Source: Devosia subaequoris
Lineage (GTDB): Bacteria > Pseudomonadota > Alphaproteobacteria > Rhizobiales > Devosiaceae
Length of the DNA: 64,000 nt
Assembly: GCF_014197055.1 (NCBI RefSeq)
Contig: NZ_JACIEW010000004.1
Span: 1 to 64,000 of the forward strand
Direction: 5' to 3'
The first letter of the stretch is position 1. Each line of letters begins with the position of its first letter. The position numbers and the translations under genes were made by a program. Under the pieces are notes generated by a model, which was not told the DNA's origin, did not search any database, and worked only from the letters and a program-made list of their open reading frames with translations. Of the stretch, positions 8,493 to 16,984 are shown piece by piece.

Positions 8493-9584
8493 ATGCACGC
8501 TAGGATGTCGTACTTTCTCGGGTTCGTACCCATAGTGCTTTGTGTCGCTTTCACCTGTGGAGCGGCAGCTCAAACCTCCGAAATGAACATGGCCATAGTT
8601 GAGGCCTGGATGAAATCGGGACATGCGGACGCTGACGCTGAGGCCTTTCGGCACTGGGATGATGAGGGCGAAATACCAGGCGACTGCGCAGTATGTCACT
8701 CGACGACCGGCGTGGTGGAATTCCTCTCTACGCCCCAGCAGGCAACTGGTGTAATTGACCACCCGGTCCCTATTGGTACCACGATCGAATGCGAGGCCTG
8801 CCATAACGCTGGAGCCGAGGATCTCAGCACTGTGGTCTTCCCCGATGGCCAGGCCATTTCCGTGGCGGACGGCTCTGCCATCTGTTCGGTTTGCCACCAA
8901 GGCCGCACTTCGATGGCAGATGTAGACGATGCAGTGGAAGGTATTGGTGCAGACGATGTCTCTGATCAGATCCGTTTCATCAATATTCACTATGCAGCCG
9001 CCGCGACCACGCAGCAGGGGAGTGCGGTTCGAGGCGGCTATCAATATCCTGGAAAGAGCTATGCTGGCCCGTTTGAACACGTCCCGGGCCTGAACAACTG
9101 CGTCGCTTGTCACGATCCGCACGAGACCGTGGTCAAACTGGAGAACTGCACGTCATGTCACGCTGGTATCTCTGAGTTCGCAGACATCCGTACCACCCCG
9201 CTCGACATCCTGGGGCGAGGCGAAACGGGCAATGGCATCGGAACGGTTGTCGATGAGCTTAAAGTCCGTCTGAAAGAGGCCATCATGCTCTATGCCCGCG
9301 AGAAAGCTGGCATGGCCGTTGTTTACTCAAATGCCAGCTATCCATACTTCTTCGTAGACACCAACGAGAACGGCAGTGTGGATGCAGGCGAAGCCGCATT
9401 CCCAAACCGATACGCCAGTTGGACTCCTCGTTTGTTGCGCGCCGCGTACAACTATCAGTTCGTCAACAAGGACAAGGGCGCATTCGCTCATAATCCTCAT
9501 TACGCGGTCCAGCTTCTGATCGACAGTATCGAAGACCTGGCAAGCGTAGCCCCGGTCGACACCACTGGTCTGATGCGGCCTTGA
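8493..9584 (+). CDS. exported pentaheme c-type cytochrome
   Basis: A 363-residue protein with a signal peptide (hydrophobic core FLGFVPIVLCVAF, cleavage near GAAAQ) and five CxxCH heme sites: CAVCH, CEACH, CSVCH, CVACH and CTSCH, all in the first two thirds. The block SGHADADAEAFRHWDDEGE before the first heme recurs in exported multiheme cytochromes as I recall them. Near residue 290 the loop DTNENGSVDAGE fits an EF-hand type calcium site. The ATG at 8493 has a GGAGG 5 bases upstream; an upstream GTG at 8472 is less likely. It probably carries electrons in the periplasm. It is monocistronic as far as can be seen. Confidence 0.8.
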   Translation: MHARMSYFLGFVPIVLCVAFTCGAAAQTSEMNMAIVEAWMKSGHADADAEAFRHWDDEGEIPGDCAVCHSTTGVVEFLSTPQQATGVIDHPVPIGTTIECEACHNAGAEDLSTVVFPDGQAISVADGSAICSVCHQGRTSMADVDDAVEGIGADDVSDQIRFINIHYAAAATTQQGSAVRGGYQYPGKSYAGPFEHVPGLNNCVACHDPHETVVKLENCTSCHAGISEFADIRTTPLDILGRGETGNGIGTVVDELKVRLKEAIMLYAREKAGMAVVYSNASYPYFFVDTNENGSVDAGEAAFPNRYASWTPRLLRAAYNYQFVNKDKGAFAHNPHYAVQLLIDSIEDLASVAPVDTTGLMRP

Positions 9585-9839
9585 ACGAATGCGAGCCGGG
9601 ACAGCCAAGTCAGAATCTCAAGGCAGCTAAGGCTCCCAAAAGCAAATAGCTGCCAGACCGCAACCGGCCCCAATTCTGCCGAGCAGTTTCAGATTAGGGA
9701 GACTGTCAATTCGAACGAATTGTGACCTTGACCTGAGCTTGGTGACTGCAAATATAAGAACGGGACTGTCACATCGCACCGTCACACTGGCGAGTGCAGT
9801 CCATAATTTGTTAAGACAGGGAAATGACTTAGGCGGAAA

Positions 9840-9867
9840 ACGGGTTCGAATTCCTTTCTCTCCGCCA
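9840..9867 (+). other. tRNA-Ser-like 3' end, possible attachment-site relic
   Basis: The bases read as the 3' part of a serine tRNA: a T-loop TTCGAAT at 9845-9851, an acceptor strand TCTCTCC at 9857-9863, discriminator G and CCA at 9865-9867. The T-stem pairs poorly (a C-T mismatch and a G-T pair) and no 5' half, D-arm or anticodon arm is found upstream, so this is not a working tRNA. Integrases often target tRNA 3' ends and leave such copies. A tmRNA 3' end is an alternative source. Confidence 0.35.
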
Positions 9868-9901
9868 GCATCCCCGAAATGGTGGACAGGACACGCAGCG
9901 C

Positions 9902-10036
9902 CTAGGATCGAGCCGCGCCTTTTAGGATGTCGCATGCCACGGTGACCTCGCGCCAGTTCCTGCTTCAACTGCCGGATATCCTCGGACTGCATCGCCCTTG
10001 CCGTGACGCGCACTTCTTGCGCCACGCGTAGAGCCC
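9902..10036 (-). pseudogene. relic of an IS3-family transposase orfA
   Basis: Read on the minus strand across three frames, the DNA gives GLYAWRKK, then EDIRQLKQELAR, then VTVACDILKGAA followed by a stop. This order matches the end of the helix-turn-helix and the leucine-rich tail of IS3-family OrfA proteins (SLYAWRKKF; RxLKRELARVTEERDILKKA). Two frame changes and the stop make it nonfunctional. No OrfB or terminal repeats were found, so only a fragment remains. Confidence 0.6.
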
Positions 10037-10171
10037 GTCCTGATCTCGTTGCTGAAGTTGCCTTGCCCGTGGGAAGAGGCGTCCATAAATCCAGGGGGCA
10101 TAAAATGGCTCATGTAGACATGGGATGCTCAAACTTTAATGTGGCTTCGATGGAAAACCGTGGGAGGACCC

Positions 10172-11344
10172 ATGAAGATCACGTCGATATCGGCGCGCGT
10201 CTGCAATGCAGAAATGCGGAACTGGGTATTTGTCCGAATAGAGACCGACGAAGCCGGGCTGATCGGCTGGGGCGAGGCGACCCTGGAATTCAAAACGCAA
10301 GCTGTAATGGGCGCGATCGCCGATATTGAACCGATGCTGATCGGCCAGGACCCGCGCAACATCGAGCACTGCTACCAGATCATGACCAAACATGGTTTCT
10401 GGCGCATGGGCGTCATCGGCATGTCGGCAATCAGCGGCATCGAGCTGGCGCTCTGGGATATTCTGGGCAAGTCACTTGGTGTACCGGTTTGGCAGCTATT
10501 GGGCGGCAGTGTCCGCGAGCACCTGCGCACTTACACCCATCTTGGTCTGGGCGACATGCGCGCCGTTTACGAGTCCACCACGTCAGACACCATCACTGAC
10601 CTGGCGCGGCAGGTGACCGGCGCCGGCTACGACGCCCTCAAGATCGTCTGCATTCCCTACACTCATTATGTGTCGCCCAACGCAGACATAGACCGCGTCC
10701 GCCGCATGGTCGGCGATCTGCGTGATGCCGTTGGGCCTGAAGTTGACATCATGGTCGATTTTCACGGCCGTCCCGCTTCGGTCAACGCCGCGATGGCCTA
10801 TATCGACGCCGTCGCGGACGCCCGCATCATGTTCGCCGAAGAGCCGGTTCCTCCCGAAGACGTGGGCGGACTTGCCGAGATCACCAGACGGTCCAGCGTC
10901 CCCATTGCCTCGGGGGAAAGGCTGGTCGGCCGAAGCGACTTTGAGCCGTCAATCCGGGCCCGGGCATTCAATATCGCCCAGCCGGACATTTGTCATACCG
11001 GCGGACTTTGGGAATCCAAGAAGATTGCCGCCATGGCCGAGACCGCGGGAATTGGGCTGGCGCCGCATAATCCGCTGGGCCCGATCGCCGGGGTGGCGGC
11101 GCTTCACTTCGGAATTTCCACGCACAACGTCATCATCCAGGAGGAGATGTCGGGCGCTGTCCCCTGGTACGGTGACGTGGTCAAGTGGCCGATCGAGCGT
11201 AAACCCGGGCGTTGGCACAAGCCGACGCTGCCAGGCCTGGGCATTGAGGTGGATGAGGCCATCATCGATGCCCATCCCTTCAAGCCCGATATCCTGCATG
11301 CCCGCGGCGCCGTCCTGCCCGATGGCACGGTAGTGGACTGGTGA
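10172..11344 (+). CDS. D-galactonate dehydratase-like enolase superfamily enzyme
   Basis: A 390-residue member of the mandelate racemase branch of the enolase superfamily. Metal and acid-base landmarks are in order: VDFHGR (Asp and His), EEPVPPED, GERLVGR, the QPDICHTGG strand, the APHNPLGP histidine and the QEEM segment. This arrangement, with D-x-H on the second strand, resembles DgoD, which dehydrates D-galactonate to 2-keto-3-deoxygalactonate. The ATG at 10172 has GGGAGG 4 bases upstream; an upstream in-frame start is less likely. The following MFS gene may carry a sugar acid, but no aldolase or kinase lies near. Exact substrate is unproven. Confidence 0.75.
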   Translation: MKITSISARVCNAEMRNWVFVRIETDEAGLIGWGEATLEFKTQAVMGAIADIEPMLIGQDPRNIEHCYQIMTKHGFWRMGVIGMSAISGIELALWDILGKSLGVPVWQLLGGSVREHLRTYTHLGLGDMRAVYESTTSDTITDLARQVTGAGYDALKIVCIPYTHYVSPNADIDRVRRMVGDLRDAVGPEVDIMVDFHGRPASVNAAMAYIDAVADARIMFAEEPVPPEDVGGLAEITRRSSVPIASGERLVGRSDFEPSIRARAFNIAQPDICHTGGLWESKKIAAMAETAGIGLAPHNPLGPIAGVAALHFGISTHNVIIQEEMSGAVPWYGDVVKWPIERKPGRWHKPTLPGLGIEVDEAIIDAHPFKPDILHARGAVLPDGTVVDW

Positions 11345-11692
11345 GCATCATGGGCGACCAACGCGGGGGGTAGGGCATTGCCGATGCTTGGCTTTGAAGG
11401 GGTCGCCAGGGCGCGGGTCGGCGGTTCCTCGCGCATGGTCAGGGAACGGGTGCTGGACGGGCCGGGCCGGCGCGTCATTGCCGGTCACTACCCGCAGCAG
11501 ATTGCGTTGCCCATCGCGCAACGGTAATCCTGCTTGGTGTGTTGACGCTCGACAACGGCATCCTCAGCGCTAGCATGGCGCTGTCACGTGAACTCCAGCG
11601 CACAAAATCCGGCTAGCGAAATGCAATCGGCTGAGTGGTAAGCGAGAAAGCGCTGGCCTAAACGCGTCGACAGGGGCCAAGGGAAGATCTAG
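11345..11692. other. intergenic region, possible small ORF
   Basis: About 350 bases between the enolase gene and the MFS gene. A 47-codon frame runs from an ATG at 11384 to 11527 on the plus strand and ends with a well-formed peptide (RRVIAGHYPQQIALPIAQR), but it has no clear ribosome binding site and I do not recognise it; it may be a gene remnant. The rest contains no supported gene. Confidence 0.3.
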
Positions 11693-12916
11693 ATGACAGG
11701 CAACACAGGCGAAGCAGTTTCCGTCCCGCACGTGGCGTTCGCGGGCGTTGGCGCCCTGCTGCTACTCGCCTTGGGGCACACAATCTCCAATCTCGTAAGA
11801 ACATTGCCAGCCATAACCACAGATGTGCTGGCCGAGAGTTTTTCAGTTACACCCGGAGACGTCGCCGCAATGACTGGCGTTTTTCACCTCGCCTTTGCAG
11901 TGGGGCAGATCCCGGTAGGTGTGGCGCTCGACCGCTTCGGGATCAAGCGCGTGTTCATGTCTCTGATCAGCACCGTTGTGATTGGTTCTCTGCTGGCGGC
12001 AGTCGCGCAGAATTCGGTTGGCTTTGTGCTCAGCCAGGCGGTTCTTGGACTTGGATGCTCGGGCATGCTGCTATGTCCGCTGACCTACGCGGCCAAGAAC
12101 CTGAGCAACGTCAACTTCGCGCTATGGTCTGCCCTGGTATTGGCAGTCGGCAACAGCGGCATGCTGCTTTCGGCCAGCCCCATGGCGCTGGTGATTGAAG
12201 CGCTGGGCTGGCGTTCTGCCTTCATCGTCTCAGCGGCACTCGCGGCCACTGTTGCCTTGACAGCTTGGCTCGGGGTTCGGTCGCAGCGGGAGGATAGGCA
12301 CCCTGCCGGTTCTGTGAGCTCCGAGTTTCGCCAGGTGGCGCGGATCGGCTCCTCAAGGGAACTGCGAGGGGTTGTCATTCTGGCCTTTGTGTCCTTTGCG
12401 GTCGTCATCGGTGTGCGTGGAATGTGGGCGGGCCCCTGGCTGATGGAGGTCAAGCAGATGAGCCGGGTGGAGGCAGGCAATATCATGCTGATCCTCACTC
12501 TGATGTTGATTTCGATGCCCATGCTGGTCAGCCTTGTGGACCGCCGAACCGGTCGCACAGGCATGCTGCTCGTGTCAGGACATCTGATCGCGGGCATGGC
12601 CCTGCTTACCCTCCCTTTTGGAAGAGGCCTGGCTCCGCTTTACGACCTCTCGCTGCTGGTCGTTTTCGGTGTTGCGATATCGGTACAGCCCTTGCTTTTC
12701 GTGCTCGGTCGCCAGTCGGTAGGAAGCTCCGATGCGGGCAAGGCTCTCGCAGCCGTTAACCTGGCCTTCTTTGCTGGTGCAGCTACTATCCAGGCCCTGT
12801 CGGCTCCCGTGGTTGGGCTGACCGGGTTTTCCGGAGTGATCATGTTCCTCGGTCTACTCGCAATAGCGGGAGCCATGGCCTTTCTGCTGACGGCGCGACG
12901 ACCCCAGCAGCATTGA
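11693..12916 (+). CDS. MFS transporter
   Basis: A 407-residue protein with about 12 hydrophobic helices. The loop after helix 2 has the MFS signature GVALDRFGIKRVF, and the half-sites are separated by a hydrophilic loop near residues 200-220. The start at 11693 has a GGGAAGA ribosome binding site. It lies downstream of the dehydratase-like gene with a 350-base gap, so shared regulation is uncertain. The substrate is unknown; organic or sugar acids are possible from context only. Confidence 0.8.
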   Translation: MTGNTGEAVSVPHVAFAGVGALLLLALGHTISNLVRTLPAITTDVLAESFSVTPGDVAAMTGVFHLAFAVGQIPVGVALDRFGIKRVFMSLISTVVIGSLLAAVAQNSVGFVLSQAVLGLGCSGMLLCPLTYAAKNLSNVNFALWSALVLAVGNSGMLLSASPMALVIEALGWRSAFIVSAALAATVALTAWLGVRSQREDRHPAGSVSSEFRQVARIGSSRELRGVVILAFVSFAVVIGVRGMWAGPWLMEVKQMSRVEAGNIMLILTLMLISMPMLVSLVDRRTGRTGMLLVSGHLIAGMALLTLPFGRGLAPLYDLSLLVVFGVAISVQPLLFVLGRQSVGSSDAGKALAAVNLAFFAGAATIQALSAPVVGLTGFSGVIMFLGLLAIAGAMAFLLTARRPQQH

Positions 12917-13071
12917 GCTGCGCTGATCGTGGCCTAACCCGGTCTTTTCGCGTCTGCTTGTGGCAACGCCAATGCACCCGCCAGGCGTCTCAAAGGGGGG
13001 CGCTGCTGTCCGACTGGAACAGCAGGAACAGGGCCAGTCCTGTCCCATGCAACACGAAGCGCCAGCATTTA

Positions 13072-13096
13072 GCGCCGGGGCTCAAGGCCCCGACGC
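13072..13096. terminator. GC-rich hairpin between convergent genes
   Basis: CGGGGC at 13076-13081 pairs with GCCCCG at 13087-13092 around a 5-base loop, with outer GCG/CGC pairs. It lies just after the stop of the minus-strand glpV-like gene. There is no T-run on either side, so it is only a weak terminator candidate. Confidence 0.3.
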
Positions 13097-13116
13097 TTCA
13101 AGACGTGCTGCTCAGC

Positions 13117-14850
13117 TTAGTTCGCTTCAGCCCAGCTCTTCACGAGTTCATCATAATCGACCGTTACCGGCTCTTCGTCCTCGTTGTCGAGCTTGAGCTG
13201 CGGAGCGAGATTGCCCTTGGAAGTGGCGTCCTCGTTCCAGTAGGCGAGATCGTGTTCTTCGGCCAGCTTGGGACCGATGTCGCCCTGCACGCCAGCGCGT
13301 TCGAGGCGTTCCATGACGCTTTCCTGCTCGGCACACAGCGAGTCCATGGCCTCCTGGGGGGTCTTGGCGCCTGAGGAGGCGTCACCGATAGCCTGCCACC
13401 AGAGCTGTGCGAGCTTTGGATAGTCCGGAACATTGGTGCCGGTTGGCGACCATTGTACGCGGGCAGGAGAACGGTAGAACTCGATCAGGCCACCAAGCTC
13501 TTCGGCGCGTTCGGAGAAGCTATCGTGCTGAATGGTGGATTCACGCACGAAAGTCAGCCCGACGTGGGACTTCTTGACGTCCACGGTGAGCGAAGTCACG
13601 AACTGGGAATAGAGCCAGGCCGCCTGGGCACGATCCACCGGGGTGGACTTCAGAATGGTCCAAGAGCCCACGTCCTGATAGCCAAGCTTCATGCCGTCTT
13701 TCCAGTAGACGCCGTGTGGCGAGGGCGCCATGCGCCATTTGGGCGTACCGTCCTCGTTCATAACCGGCAGGCCCTCCTTGACCATGTCGGCGGTAAAGGC
13801 GGTGTACCAGAAGATCTGCTGCGCCACGCCACCCTGAGCCGGCACCGGACCGGATTCGGAGAAGGTCATCCCCTGTGCTTCAGGCGGCGCGTAGTTGTTC
13901 AGCCATTCAAGGTATTTGGCGATGGCATAGACCGAGGCCGGGCCATTGGTATCGCCGCCACGTGCAACGCACGAGCCGACCGGACGGGAGTTCTCGTCCA
14001 CCTTGATGCCCCACTCATCAACCGGCAGACCGTTGGGAATGCCTTTGTCGCCGTTGCCGGCCATGGAGAGCCAGGCGTCGGTGAAGCGCCAGCCAAGCGA
14101 GGGGTCCTTCTTGCCGTAATCCATGTGGCCATAGACAGGACCATCGCCCATGTCGCGGCCGGTGAAGAATTCGGCGATATCCTCGTAGGCACTCCAGTTC
14201 ACCGGCACGCCCAGATCGTAGCCATACTCCTCCTTGAAGTCGGCCTGGACTTCGGGATCGCTAAACCAGTCGTAACGGAACCAGTAAAGATTGGCGAATT
14301 GCTGGTCGGGGAGCTGGTAAAGCTCGCCATCCGGAGCGGTGGTGAATTCAAGCCCGATGAAGTCATCGAGGTTGAGCTTGGGGTTGGTAACCTCGGCCCC
14401 TTCGTCCGCCATCCAGTCGGTGAGGCTGCGCGCCTGCTGATAGCGCCAGTGGGTGCCGATCAGGTCGGAGTCGTTGACATAGGCGTCATAGATATTTTCA
14501 CCCGACTGCATCTGCGTCTGCAGCTTTTCGACCACGTCCCCTTCGCCGATCAGGTCATGCGTGACCTTGATCCCGGTCAACGCGGTGAATGCGGGCGCCA
14601 GCACCTTGGACTCGTATTCGTGGGTGGTAATGGTTTCCGACACCACCTTGATGTCCATGCCCACATATGGTTCGGCCGCTTGCATAAACCATTCAAGCTC
14701 TGCTTCCTGCTCCGCCCGGCTCAAGGTGGAGAGATCGCCAATTTCCTCATCGAGGAACTTGAGCCCCGCCTCCATGCTTTGCGACCAGGCCGGGCTCGAC
14801 ACTGACAGCGCCAGAAGCGCTGCGGTCGACAACAATAACTGCCGTTTCAT
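13117..14850 (-). CDS. glpV: ABC transporter substrate-binding protein, GlpV-type (glycerol)
   Basis: A 577-residue periplasmic binding protein with a signal peptide (KRQLLLSTAALLALSVSSPAWSQ). It is much longer than common sugar-binding proteins, as is usual for the glycerol-uptake GlpV family; typical stretches are GEGDVVEKLQTQMQSG and YEDIAEFFTGRDMG. The start is the ATG at 14850 with GGGAGG 7 bases upstream; the frame is open further upstream but without a site. It is the last gene of the operon glpS-glpT-glpP-glpQ-glpU-glpV. Glycerol as substrate is inferred from the gene set known in Rhizobium leguminosarum; neither glpD nor glpK lies in the window. Confidence 0.85.
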   Translation of the reverse strand: MKRQLLLSTAALLALSVSSPAWSQSMEAGLKFLDEEIGDLSTLSRAEQEAELEWFMQAAEPYVGMDIKVVSETITTHEYESKVLAPAFTALTGIKVTHDLIGEGDVVEKLQTQMQSGENIYDAYVNDSDLIGTHWRYQQARSLTDWMADEGAEVTNPKLNLDDFIGLEFTTAPDGELYQLPDQQFANLYWFRYDWFSDPEVQADFKEEYGYDLGVPVNWSAYEDIAEFFTGRDMGDGPVYGHMDYGKKDPSLGWRFTDAWLSMAGNGDKGIPNGLPVDEWGIKVDENSRPVGSCVARGGDTNGPASVYAIAKYLEWLNNYAPPEAQGMTFSESGPVPAQGGVAQQIFWYTAFTADMVKEGLPVMNEDGTPKWRMAPSPHGVYWKDGMKLGYQDVGSWTILKSTPVDRAQAAWLYSQFVTSLTVDVKKSHVGLTFVRESTIQHDSFSERAEELGGLIEFYRSPARVQWSPTGTNVPDYPKLAQLWWQAIGDASSGAKTPQEAMDSLCAEQESVMERLERAGVQGDIGPKLAEEHDLAYWNEDATSKGNLAPQLKLDNEDEEPVTVDYDELVKSWAEAN

Positions 14851-14926
14851 TCCAATCCTCCCTTGGATCGACGTCATGCGATGCAGGAGCGACAGCTCTT
14901 TCAGGCCGTCCTCCTGACTTCCTCCC

Positions 14927-15208
14927 CTAGACAAAGCGGAACACGACTATCGCGTAGGCCACCGATAGGGTGAGACTCCACCATAGCTGCGGCCCTATCA
15001 GGCCCAGCCATGCAAGATTTATAAACGCGCTGCCGAGCAGCGAGATAAATAGCCTGTCTCCTCTGGTCGTCTCGAACCGGAGGATGCCCACTCGCGGATT
15101 GCCACCGGGGGCGCGCCATTCCCAGACGGTCATTCCGATCAGCAGCAAGGCGATGATGGTGAAGAAGAGCGCCGTCGGCCAGGTCCAGGCCATCCATGAG
15201 AAATCCAT
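14927..15208 (-). CDS. glpU: DUF2160 small membrane protein of the glycerol transporter operon (GlpU-type)
   Basis: A 93-residue membrane protein with three hydrophobic segments (FFTIIALLLIGMTVWEW, FISLLGSAFINLAWLGL, LWWSLTLSVAYAIVVF). The ATG at 15208 follows a GAGGAGGACC ribosome binding site; a longer upstream frame runs into the permease gene and is a shadow. DUF2160 genes sit between the permease and binding-protein genes of this transporter type, which is the basis of the symbol. Function is not known; an accessory role in transport is the natural guess. Confidence 0.75.
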   Translation of the reverse strand: MDFSWMAWTWPTALFFTIIALLLIGMTVWEWRAPGGNPRVGILRFETTRGDRLFISLLGSAFINLAWLGLIGPQLWWSLTLSVAYAIVVFRFV

Positions 15209-15218
15209 GCGGTCCTCC

Positions 15219-16109
15219 TCACACGCGGCCCAGGGCAAAGCCCTTGGCGATGTAGTTGCGAACGAAATAGATGACCAGGGCGCCCGGAATGATGGTGAGC
15301 ACCCCCGCGGCTGCCAGCACACCCCAGTCCAGCCCCGAAGCCGAGACGGTACGCGTCATGATTGCGGAAATCGGCTTGGCGGCGGTCGTGGTCAAGGTGC
15401 GGGCCAGCAGCAGTTCCACCCAGGAGAACATGAAGCAGAAGAAGGCCGCCACACCGATGCCCGAAGCGATCAGCGGCATGAAGATGCGCACGAAGAAACG
15501 CGGGAACGAGTAGCCGTCAATATAGGCCGTTTCGTCGATTTCCTTCGGTACGCCGCTCATGAACCCCTCCAGAATCCAGACGGCGAGCGGCACGTTGAAG
15601 AGGCAGTGCGCGAGCGCCACCGCAATATGGGTGTCGATCAGGCCGAAGGCCGAATAGAGCTGGAAGAATGGCAGGGCGAACACCGCCGGCGGCGCCATGC
15701 GGTTGGTGAGCAGCCAGAAGAACAGGTGCTTGTCCCCCAGGAACCTGTACCGTGAGAAAGCGTAGGCTGCCGGTAGAGCCACGGCCAGCGAGATTACCGT
15801 ATTCAGAACCACGTAGATGATCGAGTTGATGTAGCCAGAATACCAGCTTGGATCGCTGAAAATGACCGCGTAATTGCGCCAGGTGAAATCCCTGGGCCAC
15901 AACGAAAAGGCCCCGGTAATTTCCTGGTTGTTCTTGAAGCTCATATTGATGAGCCAGTAGAGCGGCAGCATCAGGAAGAGGATATAGAGGGTCGGCACTA
16001 GCCAGCCCAGCCGCACCGAGGAGCGAGTGCGATTGAGCGATGCGACCTTGCCAGAGGTCATCGACCTGCCTGCTGCCTTGGGTCCGGAGGCGACGTTTTG
16101 CTCGCTCAT
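15219..16109 (-). CDS. glpQ: ABC transporter permease, GlpQ-type
   Basis: A 296-residue MalG-like inner-membrane permease with six helices (first at about 35-55). The EAA loop that docks to the ATPase is visible near residue 200 as EIDETAYIDGYSFPRFF ending in PLIASG. It overlaps the GlpP-type permease by 4 bases and is followed after 10 bases by glpU. Together with GlpP it should form the membrane channel of the glycerol transporter. Confidence 0.88.
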   Translation of the reverse strand: MSEQNVASGPKAAGRSMTSGKVASLNRTRSSVRLGWLVPTLYILFLMLPLYWLINMSFKNNQEITGAFSLWPRDFTWRNYAVIFSDPSWYSGYINSIIYVVLNTVISLAVALPAAYAFSRYRFLGDKHLFFWLLTNRMAPPAVFALPFFQLYSAFGLIDTHIAVALAHCLFNVPLAVWILEGFMSGVPKEIDETAYIDGYSFPRFFVRIFMPLIASGIGVAAFFCFMFSWVELLLARTLTTTAAKPISAIMTRTVSASGLDWGVLAAAGVLTIIPGALVIYFVRNYIAKGFALGRV

Positions 16110-16984
16110 CGCTCGGCTCCCTTCCCGACATTGGTCATCACGGTATAGAAGACGTAGCTAACCAGCAGCACGATCAGGAAGTAGATCAGCGACATGGCCG
16201 CAGCTGGTCCGACGTCGAACTGGCCGATCGCCATCTTCACCAGATCGATCGAGAGGAAAGTGGTTTCGTTGCCGGGTCCGCCGCCGGTCACTACGAATGG
16301 CTCGGTATAGATCATGAAGCTGTCCATAAAGCGCAGCAATACGGCGATCAGCAGCACGCGTTGCATCTTGGGCAACTGGATGAAGCGGAACACGCTCCAG
16401 CGTGACGCACCGTCGATGCGGGCCGCCTGATAATAGGCGTCGGGAATGGAAACGAGTCCGGCATAACAGAGCAGCACGACCAGGCTGGTCCAGTGCCAGA
16501 CATCCATCACCACGATGGTGGCCCAGGCATCGAAAGGGTCCTGCACGTAGTTGTAGTCAATGCCCAGGCTCGCCAGAGTGCGGCCAAGCAGCCCGATATC
16601 GACACGGCCAAAGACCTGCCAGATCGTGCCGACCACGTTCCACGGTATCAGCAGCGGAAGCGCCATGAGCACCAGGCAGACTGGCACGCCCCAACCGCGC
16701 TTGGGCATGTTCAGGGCAATAAAGATGCCCAGGGGTATCTCGATGGCCAGGATGATGCCGGAGAACAGCAGGTTGCGCCAGAGGGCCGCCCAGAAGCGTT
16801 CCGAGTGCAAGGTGTCGTCAAACCACTCGAGGCCCGCCCAGAAGAACTGGTTGTTCCCAAAGGTATCCTGCACCGAATAGTTGACGACCGTCATCAGCGG
16901 GATGATTGCCGAGAAGGCCACCAGCACCAGTACGGGGAGCACGAGAAACCAGGCCTTGTTGTTCCAGGTTCTGTCCATCATCAC
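16106..16984 (-). CDS. glpP: ABC transporter permease, GlpP-type
   Basis: A 292-residue MalF-like permease; the EAA loop reads SIPDAYYQAARIDGASRW near residue 190. Helix 1 lies at about 12-33 (LVLPVLVLVAFSAIIPL). Three start codons lie together (GTG 16984, ATG 16981, ATG 16978); GGAGG just upstream suits the ATG at 16978 best, so the true protein may be 1-2 residues shorter. The start overlaps the glpT stop. It is the partner of GlpQ. Confidence 0.88.
   Translation of the reverse strand: MMMDRTWNNKAWFLVLPVLVLVAFSAIIPLMTVVNYSVQDTFGNNQFFWAGLEWFDDTLHSERFWAALWRNLLFSGIILAIEIPLGIFIALNMPKRGWGVPVCLVLMALPLLIPWNVVGTIWQVFGRVDIGLLGRTLASLGIDYNYVQDPFDAWATIVVMDVWHWTSLVVLLCYAGLVSIPDAYYQAARIDGASRWSVFRFIQLPKMQRVLLIAVLLRFMDSFMIYTEPFVVTGGGPGNETTFLSIDLVKMAIGQFDVGPAAAMSLIYFLIVLLVSYVFYTVMTNVGKGAER

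Larger units (their letters stand above)
9585..10171. other. gene-poor junction between the nqr block and the enolase gene
   Basis: No intact gene is supported over about 590 bases. The stretch contains a tRNA-Ser-like 3' end (9840-9867) and a frameshifted relic of an IS3-type orfA on the minus strand (9902-10036), and it ends with the ribosome binding site of the next gene (GGGAGG at 10162-10167). The mixture of relics suggests an old integration or deletion boundary. Confidence 0.5.

Noticed and set aside
9784..9867. complete tRNA gene
   Set aside because: Only the T-arm and acceptor 3' strand can be drawn; no D-arm, anticodon arm or matching 5' strand exists upstream, and the T-stem has a mismatch.
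13453..14805. 450-codon plus-strand ORF
   Set aside because: Antisense to glpV; no ribosome site and no domain recognised.
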